Source of the DNA: Ornithoclostridium sp944380285
GTDB taxonomy: Bacteria; Bacillota; Clostridia; Christensenellales; UBA3700
DNA: 64,000 nt
Direction: 5' to 3'
NCBI GenBank assembly: GCA_963931165.1
Contig: OZ006985.1
Location: 1,116,001-1,180,000, forward strand
Shown here: in pieces, positions 32,195 to 40,018 of the stretch
Layout of the letters: each line of letters opens with the position of its first letter
Numbering within the stretch: position 1 is the stretch's first letter
Made by a program: the position numbers and the translations under genes
The notes under the pieces: generated by a model
The model's database searches: none
The model's input: the letters and a program-made list of their open reading frames with translations, nothing else
What the model was told of the DNA's origin: nothing

Positions 32195-32222
32195 TCGGGC
32201 GCATATGCGCCCGAATTTTTTT
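32195..32222 (+). terminator. Intrinsic terminator after the cupin gene
   Basis: TCGGGCGCAT and ATGCGCCCGA form a perfect 10-bp palindrome followed by ATTTTTTT. Confidence 0.85.
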
Positions 32223-32351
32223 CGCGTGCGAAAATGGCTGTCGCGGAGGATATCGGCTGTTTGGCGGCGCCGAACGCGACTTTTGCGGACATCTTTGTAA
32301 AATTTGTGTACAAAATTCAAAAAGCATCTTTTTTTTGCCGCAAAGGTATGT

Positions 32352-32357
32352 TATAAT
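32352..32357 (+). promoter_or_regulatory. -10 box of the hpf promoter
   Basis: TATAAT within GTTATAATATAG, 58 bp before the ATG. No good -35 box lies at the standard distance (a T-run occupies it), so the promoter may depend on another feature. Confidence 0.5.
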
Positions 32358-32414
32358 ATAGTAAAGAAAAGTTTGCCCGACCATTCATTCCCAACGGGCG
32401 AAAGGAGGAAATTT

Positions 32415-32945
32415 ATGCGTATAGAACTCATTGCACGCAATTACAAGGTCAGCGACAGGCTCGAAGAGATCATCAACAAGAAAATGGAAAAGTTCTCCAG
32501 ATATTTCGAGGACGACGCCGTCGCCAAGATCACTATGCGCGAGGTCAAGAACAAGTACGCGATGGAGATCACGATCTTCTTCGGCGGCGACAATATGGTA
32601 CGCTCCGAGGTCATTTCCGACAATATGTACAACAACATCGACTTGGCTCTGCCCAAGATCGAAGGTCAGATCCGCAAATACCGCACCAAGCTGGGCAAGA
32701 AGATACGCCAAGCCGCGCTCGACGAGGCGAGCCTCTATGCCGCCCCCGCCGTCCCCGAAAAGGAGAGACAGCTCGTCCGCAACAAGACCATCGAACTCAA
32801 AAAGATCAACGTGGACGAAGCCCTCGAAGAGATGGAACTCGTCGATCACGACTTCTTCATCTTCCTCAACGACAAGACGGGACTCGTCAATGTTGTCTAC
32901 CGCCGCGCGGATGGCAACGCCGGTCTCATCGAATTGGTTTATTGA
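32415..32945 (+). CDS. hpf: Ribosome hibernation promoting factor, long form
   Basis: 176 residues, the long HPF type of Bacillota that forms 100S ribosome dimers. The N-terminal YfiA-like domain is MRIELIARNYKVSDRLEEIINKKMEKFSRYF...AMEITIFFGGDNMVRSE. A linker follows, then the C-terminal dimerisation domain KKINVDEALEEMELVDHDFFIFLNDKTGLVNVVYRRADGNAGLIELVY. AAAGGAGG precedes the ATG. The TGA stop overlaps the first bases of a complete structured repeat (32944-33164). Confidence 0.95.
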   Translation: MRIELIARNYKVSDRLEEIINKKMEKFSRYFEDDAVAKITMREVKNKYAMEITIFFGGDNMVRSEVISDNMYNNIDLALPKIEGQIRKYRTKLGKKIRQAALDEASLYAAPAVPEKERQLVRNKTIELKKINVDEALEEMELVDHDFFIFLNDKTGLVNVVYRRADGNAGLIELVY

Positions 32946-33164
32946 CCGCGCAAGCGGGCAGGTGAGCAAGGTTTTGAGCCGCTCTTTCGGGCGCCTTAGC
33001 GCGTCGGCGTGCGGCTAAGACCGCAGAGGGTATTGACCCTGCACGCGCGCCGCGCAAATTCATCCCGAAATAGCGTGCTCAAAACTGCTACGCACCGACA
33101 AACAAACCGACGGAAAACATCCGCCGGTTTTTTGTCGGCTTGCTCACCTGCCCGTTGCGCGGTC
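32944..33164 (+). ncRNA. CTAAGAC element, complete copy E3 (after hpf)
   Basis: 221 nt beginning on the GA of the hpf stop. P1 pairs 32944-32970 with 33139-33164, perfect apart from one bulged G. GTTTTGAGC pairs with GCTCAAAAC, TTTCGGG with CCCGAAA, and GCGTGC with GCACGC. The apex carries GCTAAGACCGCAGAGGGTAT and TGA. The second arm is CCGACAAA/TTTGTCGG enclosing ACCGACGG/CCGCCGGT. Compared with E1, every helix has a different sequence while remaining paired. Confidence 0.75.
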
Positions 33165-33288
33165 GTAGTTAGCTTGGGTAGTTGACAGGCAGGCAAGGAG
33201 CAATGCAACTGCTACGCACCGACAAACAAACGACAGCAAAATCTGCTGTCGTTTTTTGTCGGCTTGCTCACCTGCCCGTTGCGCGGTC
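33165..33288 (+). repeat. CTAAGAC element, truncated copy
   Basis: Has GGCAGGCAAGGAGCA, the arm CGACAGCA/TGCTGTCG inside CCGACAAA/TTTGTCGG, and a 3' P1 strand identical in type to E3; the core is missing. Confidence 0.5.
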
Positions 33289-33659
33289 TGACGCGTGCGG
33301 TCAATAAACTGCGGTTTTGAGCGGATCTTTTCCGCATATTCCGAATTTAATTTGTTGTACGAAAATCGATTCGATAGACAGAACCATGTAGCTTTGAGTG
33401 AGCGACTTGGTGCAGGTTTGCGCCGAAAGGGTTGCGAGGTGTACCTCAATGGTATGCGAGCGTTCCGTGAGGTGCAAAGATGCCCAAACGAGCCGCTCAA
33501 AGCGGCGAGAAGTGCCGCACCCCAAAGGTGGTGCGGAACAAAGATGACTCGTCTCGGCGCAAAATCTCACCGTCAAAACTGCTACGCACCGACAAAAATG
33601 CCGACAGAATAATCCTGTCGGCACTTTTGTCGGCTTGTCCTCACCCCGCTTGCGCGGTC
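33289..33659 (+). repeat. CTAAGAC element interrupted by a GGTTGYGA element
   Basis: The flanks (GCGGTTTTGAGCGGATCTTT at 33311-33330, GATGACTC...CTGCTACGCACCGAC, arm CCGACAG/CTGTCGG and final GCGCGGTC at 33652-33659) belong to the CTAAGAC family. The core is replaced by the unrelated structured repeat at about 33341-33541. Confidence 0.55.
33341..33541 (+). repeat. GGTTGYGA element, copy A
   Basis: About 200 bp shared with copies at 48547-48740 (minus), 49030-49216 (plus) and 51499-51693 (minus). Order: GATAGACAGAACCATGTAGC, GAGCGACTTGGTGCAGG, then GCGCCGAAAGGGTTGCGAGG, hairpin GTACC-TCAAT-GGTAT, GCGAGCGTTCCG, hairpin CCGCT-CAA-AGCGG and terminal hairpin CCGCACCCC-AAA-GGTGGTGCGG. Stems vary between copies with pairing kept. 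Confidence 0.65.
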
Positions 33660-33673
33660 TGATCTGGGCTTGG

Positions 33674-33858
33674 TCTATGTTGTAACAAGCATAAGCGCGC
33701 CAAGGTAGCGCGCTTCCGTAACGTTGCCAAAGGCAACATTTCACGCTTGCACGACGTGCAAGCATTTCACGCGGCGGTCAAACGACCGCCGTATTTCACG
33801 TTTGCGCGACAGCGCAGACATTTCACCGCCGGGCACAGCTTGCCCGGCTTGTGCGGTC
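33674..33858 (+). repeat. Hairpin array with ATTTCAC separators, copy 3
   Basis: Longest copy: AAGCGCGC/GCGCGCTT, GTTGCC/GGCAAC, GCTTGCAC/GTGCAAGC, GGCGGTC/GACCGCC, GTTTGCGC/GCGCAGAC and GCCGGGC/GCCCGGC, with four ATTTCAC separators. Bases 33860-34220 hold no gene I can support; the 82-codon frame at 33851-34099 has no family signal and starts inside the repeat. Confidence 0.6.
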
Positions 33859-34221
33859 TGTTTTTGGGCTTGGGTCGGTGACAGGCAGGCAAGGAGCAAG
33901 TGGTTACATTGTTTTTCGTTATGTGCGAAAAAAATATGAACTCAAACTCTTGACAAGCATTTCGCTTTTTGCAAAGTTTATATTGAGCGGATCAGGTGCC
34001 TTATTCGCCCTTTTCAGCCCGGCGCACAAAGTGCGCAAAGTCGGCTTTGCGGCAAGTTTCTTCAAGGAAAATTCGGCGACGTTTGGAAGCGAATTGTAAG
34101 CTCTTACATTGCGATTTGAAAATTATTTTTGCAAGATCGAAAAATTTTTGTACTCGATCTCTTGACAAAGATTTCATGTACATTTGACAGCGGAGAAGCG
34201 AGCATATCGCAAAGTTGATAT

Positions 34222-34353
34222 CTTGACCGCGGAGAGTGGTGCGCATTTGTGCCGTTCGGGTTGCGAGGCGGCGACCCAGTGTACTTGATCGTACACGGTC
34301 AGCCGCCGAGACGTTCCGAACGGCGCGAAGGTGCGCCGCTATACGCGGTCAAG
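34222..34353. ncRNA. Long hairpin at the 3' end of the GNAT gene, GGTTGYGA-type
   Basis: CTTGACCGCG (34222-34231) pairs with CGCGGTCAAG (34344-34353), the latter being the last codons of the minus-strand GNAT gene. Inside are GTGCGCA/TGCGC, TGCCGTTCGG/CCGAACGGCG, GGCGGCGACC/GGTCAGCCGCC and GTGTAC/GTACAC. On the plus strand it carries GGGTTGCGAGG and GAGACGTTCCG, the loop motifs of the GGTTGYGA family. It could act as terminator or 3' stabiliser of the GNAT mRNA. Confidence 0.55.
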
Positions 34354-34842
34354 TCTCTTGACGAGGATGTAGTCGTCCATACAGTACCCCCGCCCGATAT
34401 CCGTGACCAGGTCGCACTTTTTGACAAATCCGCGCTTTTTGTAGACGGCGATCGAGCCGTCGTTATACTTGTTGACGTGCAGCATGATCGAGCTCTCGCC
34501 GTGTTTGCGCGCGAGGTCTTCGGCGAGGTCGAACATCGCCGAGCCGATGCCCCTGCCGCGCATCGATTTGCGCAGATACAGCTTGGAGAGAAAGCACTCT
34601 TTTGGAGGGAACTCCAGCCCGATATAGCCGACCGGCTCACCGTCGACGACGGCGAGGTAGTATTCGGCGCCGTTTGCGCATTGTTCGGCGACGGCGGCTG
34701 CCGATTGAAAGGTGGCGACCATATAGTCGATGTGGTCCTTGGCGAGGAAGGTGCCGTAATGTTGGTGCCAGATCTCGTCGGCAAGCGCGGCGATGGTGTC
34801 GAAGTCTTGCGGCGAGACCGCTTTTTTGAATTTCAAGTCCAT
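34339..34842 (-). CDS. GNAT family N-acetyltransferase
   Basis: 167 residues with the GNAT fold: VVDGEPVGYIGLEF, LSKLYLRKSMRGRGIGSAMFDLAEDLARKHG (the acetyl-CoA pyrophosphate loop R/Q-x-x-G-x-G/A is RGRGIG) and LHVNKYNDGSIAVYKKRGFVKKCDLVTDIG. Substrate unknown. The ATG at 34842 has no Shine-Dalgarno; the promoter -10 ends six bases upstream, so a leaderless mRNA is likely. It runs opposite to its neighbours hpf and the Fic gene. Confidence 0.88.
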   Translation of the reverse strand: MDLKFKKAVSPQDFDTIAALADEIWHQHYGTFLAKDHIDYMVATFQSAAAVAEQCANGAEYYLAVVDGEPVGYIGLEFPPKECFLSKLYLRKSMRGRGIGSAMFDLAEDLARKHGESSIMLHVNKYNDGSIAVYKKRGFVKKCDLVTDIGRGYCMDDYILVKRLDRV

Positions 34843-34848
34843 GCCGAA

Positions 34849-34878
34849 ATTATATTGCCGAGTGCGCCTTCAAGTCAA
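34849..34878 (-). promoter_or_regulatory. Promoter of the GNAT gene, leaderless arrangement
   Basis: On the minus strand TTGACT, an 18-bp spacer and TATAAT (34849-34854) are followed by TTCGGC and the ATG. Confidence 0.7.
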
Positions 34879-34959
34879 GCCCGGGAGGTCGAAAAAGCGC
34901 GTTTTCGGACAAAATGCGCCCGTATGTACGACGTCTCGCGCGTGCGCGCCGCGCTTTTA

Positions 34960-34989
34960 TTGACAGCGCGCGGCATTATGGCGTATAAT
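34960..34989 (+). promoter_or_regulatory. Promoter of the Fic gene
   Basis: TTGACA (34960-34965), 18-bp spacer, TATAAT (34984-34989), 24 bp before the ATG. Confidence 0.75.
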
Positions 34990-35013
34990 TGAAACAAGCT
35001 ATAGGAGGCGAAA

Positions 35014-35841
35014 ATGGGCGACAAGGCATATTCGACATTGCTCCAAGATGCGGCGCAGATGTTGCGGCGCATTCGTTCCGCGCGCCCTTTGCCGGCGGAC
35101 GGCGTCGCCTATTTTCGCAACGAGTTTGCGATCAGCGACGCGCATGACGGCAACGCGATCGAGGGCAATACGTTCACATACGACGAGACGCGCATGCTGC
35201 TTGAAAAGGGCATAACCGCGAGCGCGCGTTCCTTCCGCGAGCACGAGGACATCGTGGGCTATAAACGCGCGATCGACATGCTGTACTCGGCGTATGATCG
35301 AGGCGTCGATCCGGACGAAGAGTTCGTCAAGCGCATACATTCGCTCGTAATGAGCGGCAAAAACGGCGCCGGCGAGTACCGCACCGTGCAAAATTATGTC
35401 GGCGACATATTGCACGCCGTGCATGTGCCGTGTTCACCCGGTTTGGTGCCGGCGGAGATGAAGCGTTGGGGCGAAGAACTTGCCGCAGCGCCGACAGGGG
35501 ACGTTCGGGCGGACGAACAGAGTTTGGACAAGCTCTTTCATTCGATAGCTGCATTGCACATCGAGTTTGAGCGCATTCATCCCTTTTTGGACGGCAACGG
35601 CCGTACGGGCAGATTGCTTATGTCGTATCAATTGATGAAAGCCGGCTTGCTGCCCATAGACATTAGGTACGCGAGGCGCAAGAACTATTACGCCGCAATA
35701 GCCGCTTGGCGCGACAAAGAAAAGTACGCCCCCGACTCGTCGGCAAAGAGCGCAAAGATGGCGAAATTGATCGCGCTAAGCGAGACCGAATCCATGCAAA
35801 AATGGCTCGAAGTGTTCGGGCAATACGTCGACAACGATTGA
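35014..35841 (+). CDS. Fic family protein (probable AMP transferase)
   Basis: 275 residues. Catalytic Fic motif FERIHPFLDGNGRTGRLL (HPFxxGNGRxxR) at about residue 187. The N-terminal part has NAIEGNTFTYDET, which fits the autoinhibitory (S/T/D)xxxE(G/N) helix of class II Fic proteins, so activity is probably self-restrained. Fic enzymes attach AMP or other nucleotides to hydroxyl groups of target proteins; the target is unknown. There is no paired antitoxin gene. ATAGGAGG precedes the ATG. The lipoprotein gene starts 1 bp after its stop. Confidence 0.88.
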   Translation: MGDKAYSTLLQDAAQMLRRIRSARPLPADGVAYFRNEFAISDAHDGNAIEGNTFTYDETRMLLEKGITASARSFREHEDIVGYKRAIDMLYSAYDRGVDPDEEFVKRIHSLVMSGKNGAGEYRTVQNYVGDILHAVHVPCSPGLVPAEMKRWGEELAAAPTGDVRADEQSLDKLFHSIAALHIEFERIHPFLDGNGRTGRLLMSYQLMKAGLLPIDIRYARRKNYYAAIAAWRDKEKYAPDSSAKSAKMAKLIALSETESMQKWLEVFGQYVDND

Positions 35842-35842
35842 G

Positions 35843-38761
35843 ATGAAGAGACTTTTGACAGCGACAATTTTGGTGCTGGTGTGCGTGATCGCGCTTTGCG
35901 GATGTTCCGCGGGCGAGGACGAGCGCACCTATCGCGACGCCGCCGACGGCAGGTACGGCGACGCGCTTTCGCTGTCGGGAAAACTTGCCGAAGACGGCAA
36001 GATCGTACGCGAAGTCGTCTTCGACGACCGCCTCGAGGGGTGGCACTACTTGGGCGTGACGGCGCGCGCCGGCGAGACGCTCACCTTTGAACTCAGTGAA
36101 GAATATGCCGAGTACGGCTTGACCGCCGCCGTCGGCAGAGGCGGCGAAGAGGAGCGCACGACGCTCGTCGGCGAAAGCTGCGAGTGGACGCCGTCCGTCT
36201 CGGGTCAGGTCGAGGTCTTCCTCGGCGACTGCATCGGACGGGACGCGGGCGGATTGACGGTGTCGGGAGGCTATCCTTCGTCCTACTACCGCGCCGGCGT
36301 CGACCGCACTTCGGCTGTGAGCGCGGACGCGATCATAGACGGCACGACCGCGAGGATATATCTTTGCGGCAACGGTACGGACGGCTATGACGCCGCAAAG
36401 ACCGCGGTTTGGTGGCGGTCGGCGGCGCAGATGATATTTGAGTTTTTCGATGTCGATTTCGGCGTCGACGAGGGCGTCCCGATCGACATCTTCGTCACCG
36501 GCGGAGAGCTGCGCGCGGACGCCGAAGAGGGCGCGGTATTCGTTCCGGCGTCCATGGCGGCGGACGTCTTTGATTACGACCGCTTGACGGGCGGCTCTGC
36601 GTGGAGCGTGCTTTGCAAGGTCGTCGAACTTGTCGCGGGCGGCGAAGTTTCACCCGAAGAAGAACGCTGGATGACAACGGTCGTCTTTGTCTTGATGACC
36701 GACAACGCGGCGACCGGAGGCGGTTCGCCCGAGGGCATAGGCGGCGGCGCGACCTGTCTTGAAGCGACGATAGAGGGGGTGGAGCCGGACGCTGCGGCGG
36801 ACTATGCGTTCGCCGACCTGCTGCACTCGTTCGGCGCGGACAAGGCGGTGCGGTTCATTTCCGAATACGAGAGCGGCGAAAACTTCGCGGACGCGTTCTA
36901 TGCCGCCGCGCTCGAGGTCTACGGGCTGGATGTCGCAAACTTTTTGACCCTTTTCGGGCTTGAAGTTTCGGACGAGGTGCGCGACGCGGACGCGGCGGAG
37001 TATGTGCCTGTGCAGAGCAGCTATACGCTCGGAGCCAACGCCTTCAACGCGACGGGCACCGTCGTCAAGGCGGGCGAGAGCACGGCGTTCGACTTTGCGT
37101 CTTCCGTCGTGACCACGGCGGCGGACTGCACGGTCGAGGTCAGGTCGGATCACCCCGAGAGATGGAGCGAGAGGGACGGCATTTGGTACTATACGCCGGC
37201 GGCGGGCGAGGTCGAGGACGTGTTCGAGCTGGTCGTGACCGCGGACGGCGAGGAGCATGCACTCGAAGGCAAATTGACCTACGACATCACGGTCGGCAAC
37301 GTCGCGGTCTATGAGAACGTCCCCTATCGCGAGATAGACGAGGCGGTCGACGGGTATGAGGACGCTGCGCCGACCTATGTCCGCGCGACGGACACGGCGG
37401 GCGTGCCCGAGGCGCAGATCGAGGGCGACGAGTCCGTCTATGTGCTCTCCGTGGGCACGGGCAGCATTCAGGTGGACAAGACCGCCGAGTACGAGATACA
37501 TCTGCGCAGCCGCGGCGTGGTCAGGGTGGACTTCGGCGTGCCCGAGTATACGTTCACGATGTTCCGCAACTCGCTGACGATAGACGAGTATTTCGGCGAA
37601 TTGTACTATGTGTTGGAGCTGCAAGAGGGGGTCGTCTACGATTACGAAGTGTACGCGCTGTCGACCAAGGGCGGCGGCTTTGCGAGCCTCGGCATACGCG
37701 AGGCGGGGTCGACCGACGCGGTGACGGACATCGGCAAGGACATGTTGATCTATGACGGATACGACCGCGCCGACGTGGACGGATACGAGGCGCTCGACGT
37801 CAAGCCGCGCGGCTTTGACATACAGCCGGCGGAGAGGGTCGCATTTGACAACTCGGTCATCGTCGCCGTCGACGCGCCCGAGGGTGAGACAGAGGCGAAA
37901 AACGCGTTGACGGACGGCGACAGACACACCGTCTATCAGGTCGCGAGTGCGGCGGCGGAGCAGAGATATGCGCTCACGCTCAACGGCACGCGCTTCGATT
38001 GGTTCGGTTTCGACTGCACCGTGGGAGGGCTCGGCTATCGCGTGCTCGTCGGCGAGAGCGCCGAAGACGCGCAAGAGGCGGCGAGCGGTACGACTCGCGT
38101 CGGATTGAATTATGTCGACTTGGGCGCAAGTTCCGCGGCATATGTCGCGCTGGAATTGACGGCGGACGCGCCTTTTGGCGATTGCGTCGCCGATCTTTCG
38201 GTCGGGACGACCATGCCCGAGTGCGAGGTGGTGCCGTCCGAGGCGTCGGGAGTGTTCTATCAAGGCGGATGGGACGCGCTCGGCGGAGTGATCGGCGTCA
38301 ACGGCACGGTGCTGCGCAGCTACGGCAGAGACGCCGCGGTCGAATATTCCTTCCGAGGCGAATACATCGCCGTCTATTGCGCCAAAGGTCCCGACTACGG
38401 CAACATGCTCGTATACCTGGACGGCGTGCTTCAAACCAATGTCGACCTCTTTTCCGAGCGGGACGAGTACGGCTGCCTTGTCTGGTCGCGGCATTTCGGC
38501 GCAGGGGGAGAGCATACGCTGCGTCTTGTCGCCGACACCTCAGAGGACGCGATCAACCTCGACCACTTCGGAGTCATCTTCACCGATGCGGAGCAGGCTC
38601 CGCCCGAGTACGGCAACCTCACCTATCTGATAATCATCCCGGCGGTGCTGCTTGTCGTGCTGATCGTCTGCCTTTGCCTCGACGCCAACGACAGGCGCAA
38701 GCGCCGTATGCGGACATCGAGCGCGTCGGAGAGCGACAAGTCTTCGGACGACAAAAGCTGA
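35843..38761 (+). CDS. Large surface lipoprotein with C-terminal membrane anchor
   Basis: 972 residues. Signal peptide with lipobox MKRLLTATILVLVCVIALCGCSAG, lipid cysteine at about 21. The body is acidic and rich in V, E, D, G and Y with beta-type patterning (carbohydrate-binding or jelly-roll-like stretches, e.g. GVFYQGGWDALGGVIGVNGTVLRSYGRDAAVEYSFRGEYIAVYC). A membrane helix near the end (LTYLIIIPAVLLVVLIVCLCL) is followed by a basic, Ser-rich cytosolic tail (RRKRRMRTSSASESDKSS). It is unusual to have both a lipid and a transmembrane anchor. No enzymatic motif recognised. Cotranscribed with the Fic gene. Confidence 0.8.
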   Translation: MKRLLTATILVLVCVIALCGCSAGEDERTYRDAADGRYGDALSLSGKLAEDGKIVREVVFDDRLEGWHYLGVTARAGETLTFELSEEYAEYGLTAAVGRGGEEERTTLVGESCEWTPSVSGQVEVFLGDCIGRDAGGLTVSGGYPSSYYRAGVDRTSAVSADAIIDGTTARIYLCGNGTDGYDAAKTAVWWRSAAQMIFEFFDVDFGVDEGVPIDIFVTGGELRADAEEGAVFVPASMAADVFDYDRLTGGSAWSVLCKVVELVAGGEVSPEEERWMTTVVFVLMTDNAATGGGSPEGIGGGATCLEATIEGVEPDAAADYAFADLLHSFGADKAVRFISEYESGENFADAFYAAALEVYGLDVANFLTLFGLEVSDEVRDADAAEYVPVQSSYTLGANAFNATGTVVKAGESTAFDFASSVVTTAADCTVEVRSDHPERWSERDGIWYYTPAAGEVEDVFELVVTADGEEHALEGKLTYDITVGNVAVYENVPYREIDEAVDGYEDAAPTYVRATDTAGVPEAQIEGDESVYVLSVGTGSIQVDKTAEYEIHLRSRGVVRVDFGVPEYTFTMFRNSLTIDEYFGELYYVLELQEGVVYDYEVYALSTKGGGFASLGIREAGSTDAVTDIGKDMLIYDGYDRADVDGYEALDVKPRGFDIQPAERVAFDNSVIVAVDAPEGETEAKNALTDGDRHTVYQVASAAAEQRYALTLNGTRFDWFGFDCTVGGLGYRVLVGESAEDAQEAASGTTRVGLNYVDLGASSAAYVALELTADAPFGDCVADLSVGTTMPECEVVPSEASGVFYQGGWDALGGVIGVNGTVLRSYGRDAAVEYSFRGEYIAVYCAKGPDYGNMLVYLDGVLQTNVDLFSERDEYGCLVWSRHFGAGGEHTLRLVADTSEDAINLDHFGVIFTDAEQAPPEYGNLTYLIIIPAVLLVVLIVCLCLDANDRRKRRMRTSSASESDKSSDDKS

Positions 38762-38788
38762 CATACGTTGTCATATTTTCAAGACGGA

Positions 38789-38816
38789 AATCGCCGGTTT
38801 TTCGGCGATTTTTTCG
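38789..38816 (+). terminator. Intrinsic terminator after the lipoprotein gene
   Basis: AATCGCCG and CGGCGATT with a T-rich loop, then TTTTCG. The stem is nearly symmetrical. Confidence 0.75.
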
Positions 38817-38876
38817 TTTTGGAGTTCAAAACAAGAATGCGCGAATGTAAAATCTATGTAAAATTTTTACGGGGGG

Positions 38877-38905
38877 TTGCGTCTTTTTTGCTCAAATGTT
38901 AAAAT
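38877..38905 (+). promoter_or_regulatory. Promoter of the 233-residue membrane protein gene
   Basis: TTGCGT (38877-38882), 17-bp spacer, TAAAAT (38900-38905), 40 bp before the ATG. Confidence 0.6.
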
Positions 38906-38945
38906 AGAATTGAAATCGGTGTAAAGACACCGAAGGAGGTAAATT

Positions 38946-39647
38946 ATGAGCGAGACGGAAACTCAAGCGGCGATCGACGTGCCGCAACAAGAGACAAAAC
39001 AAGAAAAGATCAAGAAGGCGTATCGCTATCCCGAGAAATTGCGCCCGTTCGTGCATCCGAAATTGTCGTTTGCGGCGATCGCGTGCGTCTTCTCGTTCGC
39101 GTGGGCTTTGATGAGCAAAATCACGCTCGCAGCAGACTTTTGGGGTTTCTATTTGCTTCCGTTCGGGGGGATCGCCGTGAATGCGATCTATTCCTTTGTC
39201 GCGCTGTTTGTCGGCAAAAAACTCCACGGCAAGTTCAACATCATCGATTGGCTCGCGCCGGCGATACTCACCGTGGCGTTCACGTTTGACTTGGTCCCGG
39301 CAATAGGGGTGATCGGTCTGCCGTCCCTACCTCCGGAGTTGAGCGCACAGACAACGTATTGTGCGACATTGGAAGGCTTCATGATTTTTTCGGTCTATCC
39401 GGTCGCGGAAGATTTTGTCTATTCCGGCGATATTATCATCAGCCATGTATATCAGCCGGCATTGTTGGTCTCGTTTGTGCTCTTGACGATCTTTACGATC
39501 ATTCCGTCTTTGGTCGCGTCCAAGCATCAGCCCGGCTCGGACGGAGAGAACAAGACGATGTTCCGCCTGTCCGTCGTATGGGGCGTGATCTTTGCGGTGA
39601 TGATGCTGGCGTTGATCATTTTCTTTATGGTCGCCATGTTGCGGTAG
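38946..39647 (+). CDS. Multi-pass membrane protein of unknown function
   Basis: 233 residues. A charged, cytosolic N terminus (about 45 residues, KKAYRYPEKLRPFVHPK) is followed by about five hydrophobic segments (LSFAAIACVFSFAWALM, FLLPFGGIAVNAIYSFVALFV region, WLAPAILTVAFTFDLVPAIGVIG, ALLVSFVLLTIFTIIPSLVA, LSVVWGVIFAVMMLALIIFFMVAML). No family recognised. GAAGGAGGTAA precedes the ATG, a very strong RBS. Monocistronic with own promoter and terminator. Confidence 0.75.
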   Translation: MSETETQAAIDVPQQETKQEKIKKAYRYPEKLRPFVHPKLSFAAIACVFSFAWALMSKITLAADFWGFYLLPFGGIAVNAIYSFVALFVGKKLHGKFNIIDWLAPAILTVAFTFDLVPAIGVIGLPSLPPELSAQTTYCATLEGFMIFSVYPVAEDFVYSGDIIISHVYQPALLVSFVLLTIFTIIPSLVASKHQPGSDGENKTMFRLSVVWGVIFAVMMLALIIFFMVAMLR

Positions 39648-39677
39648 ACGACGGAAAACAAAGCGGGTTTGGATCGA

Positions 39678-39706
39678 GCGCGTCCCGAGAGGGGCGCGCG
39701 TTTTTT
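39678..39706 (+). terminator. Intrinsic terminator after the membrane protein gene
   Basis: GCGCGTCCC and GGGGCGCGC around GAGA, followed by GTTTTTT. Between this and the hrcA promoter (39707-39921) I see no supported feature. Confidence 0.85.
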
Positions 39707-39921
39707 GCCGCATGGCGCTGCGGGCAATCCGGACGGAGAGGGCATTGCGCTCATCGGCGCGCGATTTTTTGAAGAATGCGGCGTTGCTGTCAAAGCCAAA
39801 GAGGCGCATACGCGAATCTGCCTTGCCGCAAAAGTTCTGCCGCAGCGGAGCGTTGCGCGCGCGTTCGGCAGCGCCGCAAAAGAAATTTTCGCTTTTTTGC
39901 AAAAAAATGTGTACACGAGAC

Positions 39922-39949
39922 TTGACAAGCGCATATATTGGTGTATAAT
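39922..39949 (+). promoter_or_regulatory. Promoter of the hrcA operon
   Basis: TTGACA (39922-39927), 16-bp spacer and TATAAT (39944-39949), with the CIRCE operator just after the -10. Confidence 0.88.
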
Positions 39950-39954
39950 AAGAT

Positions 39955-39981
39955 TTGGCAGTCAGGGAGATCGACTGCTAA
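39955..39981 (+). promoter_or_regulatory. CIRCE operator (HrcA binding site), variant
   Basis: TTGGCAGTC, 9 bp, GACTGCTAA. The classical CIRCE is TTAGCACTC-N9-GAGTGCTAA. The layout 9-9-9 and outer bases match; the inner arm base is changed symmetrically (ACTC to AGTC, GAGT to GACT), so the dyad is kept. It overlaps the expected transcription start, so HrcA would repress its own operon. Confidence 0.88.
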
Positions 39982-40018
39982 CAATATGCCTCGGCGATTG
40001 CCAAGGCGCGGAGGAAAG

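Noticed and set aside
32183..32414. raiA-motif RNA upstream of hpf
   Set aside because: The gap is filled by the cupin terminator and an hpf promoter; no large fold is visible. The structured element lies downstream of hpf instead and also follows unrelated genes.
33851..34099. 82-codon plus-strand ORF
   Set aside because: It starts inside a repeat, has no ribosome-binding site and no recognisable pattern.
39712..39948. 78-codon plus-strand ORF before hrcA
   Set aside because: No ribosome-binding site, composition unlike neighbours, and it runs through the hrcA promoter.
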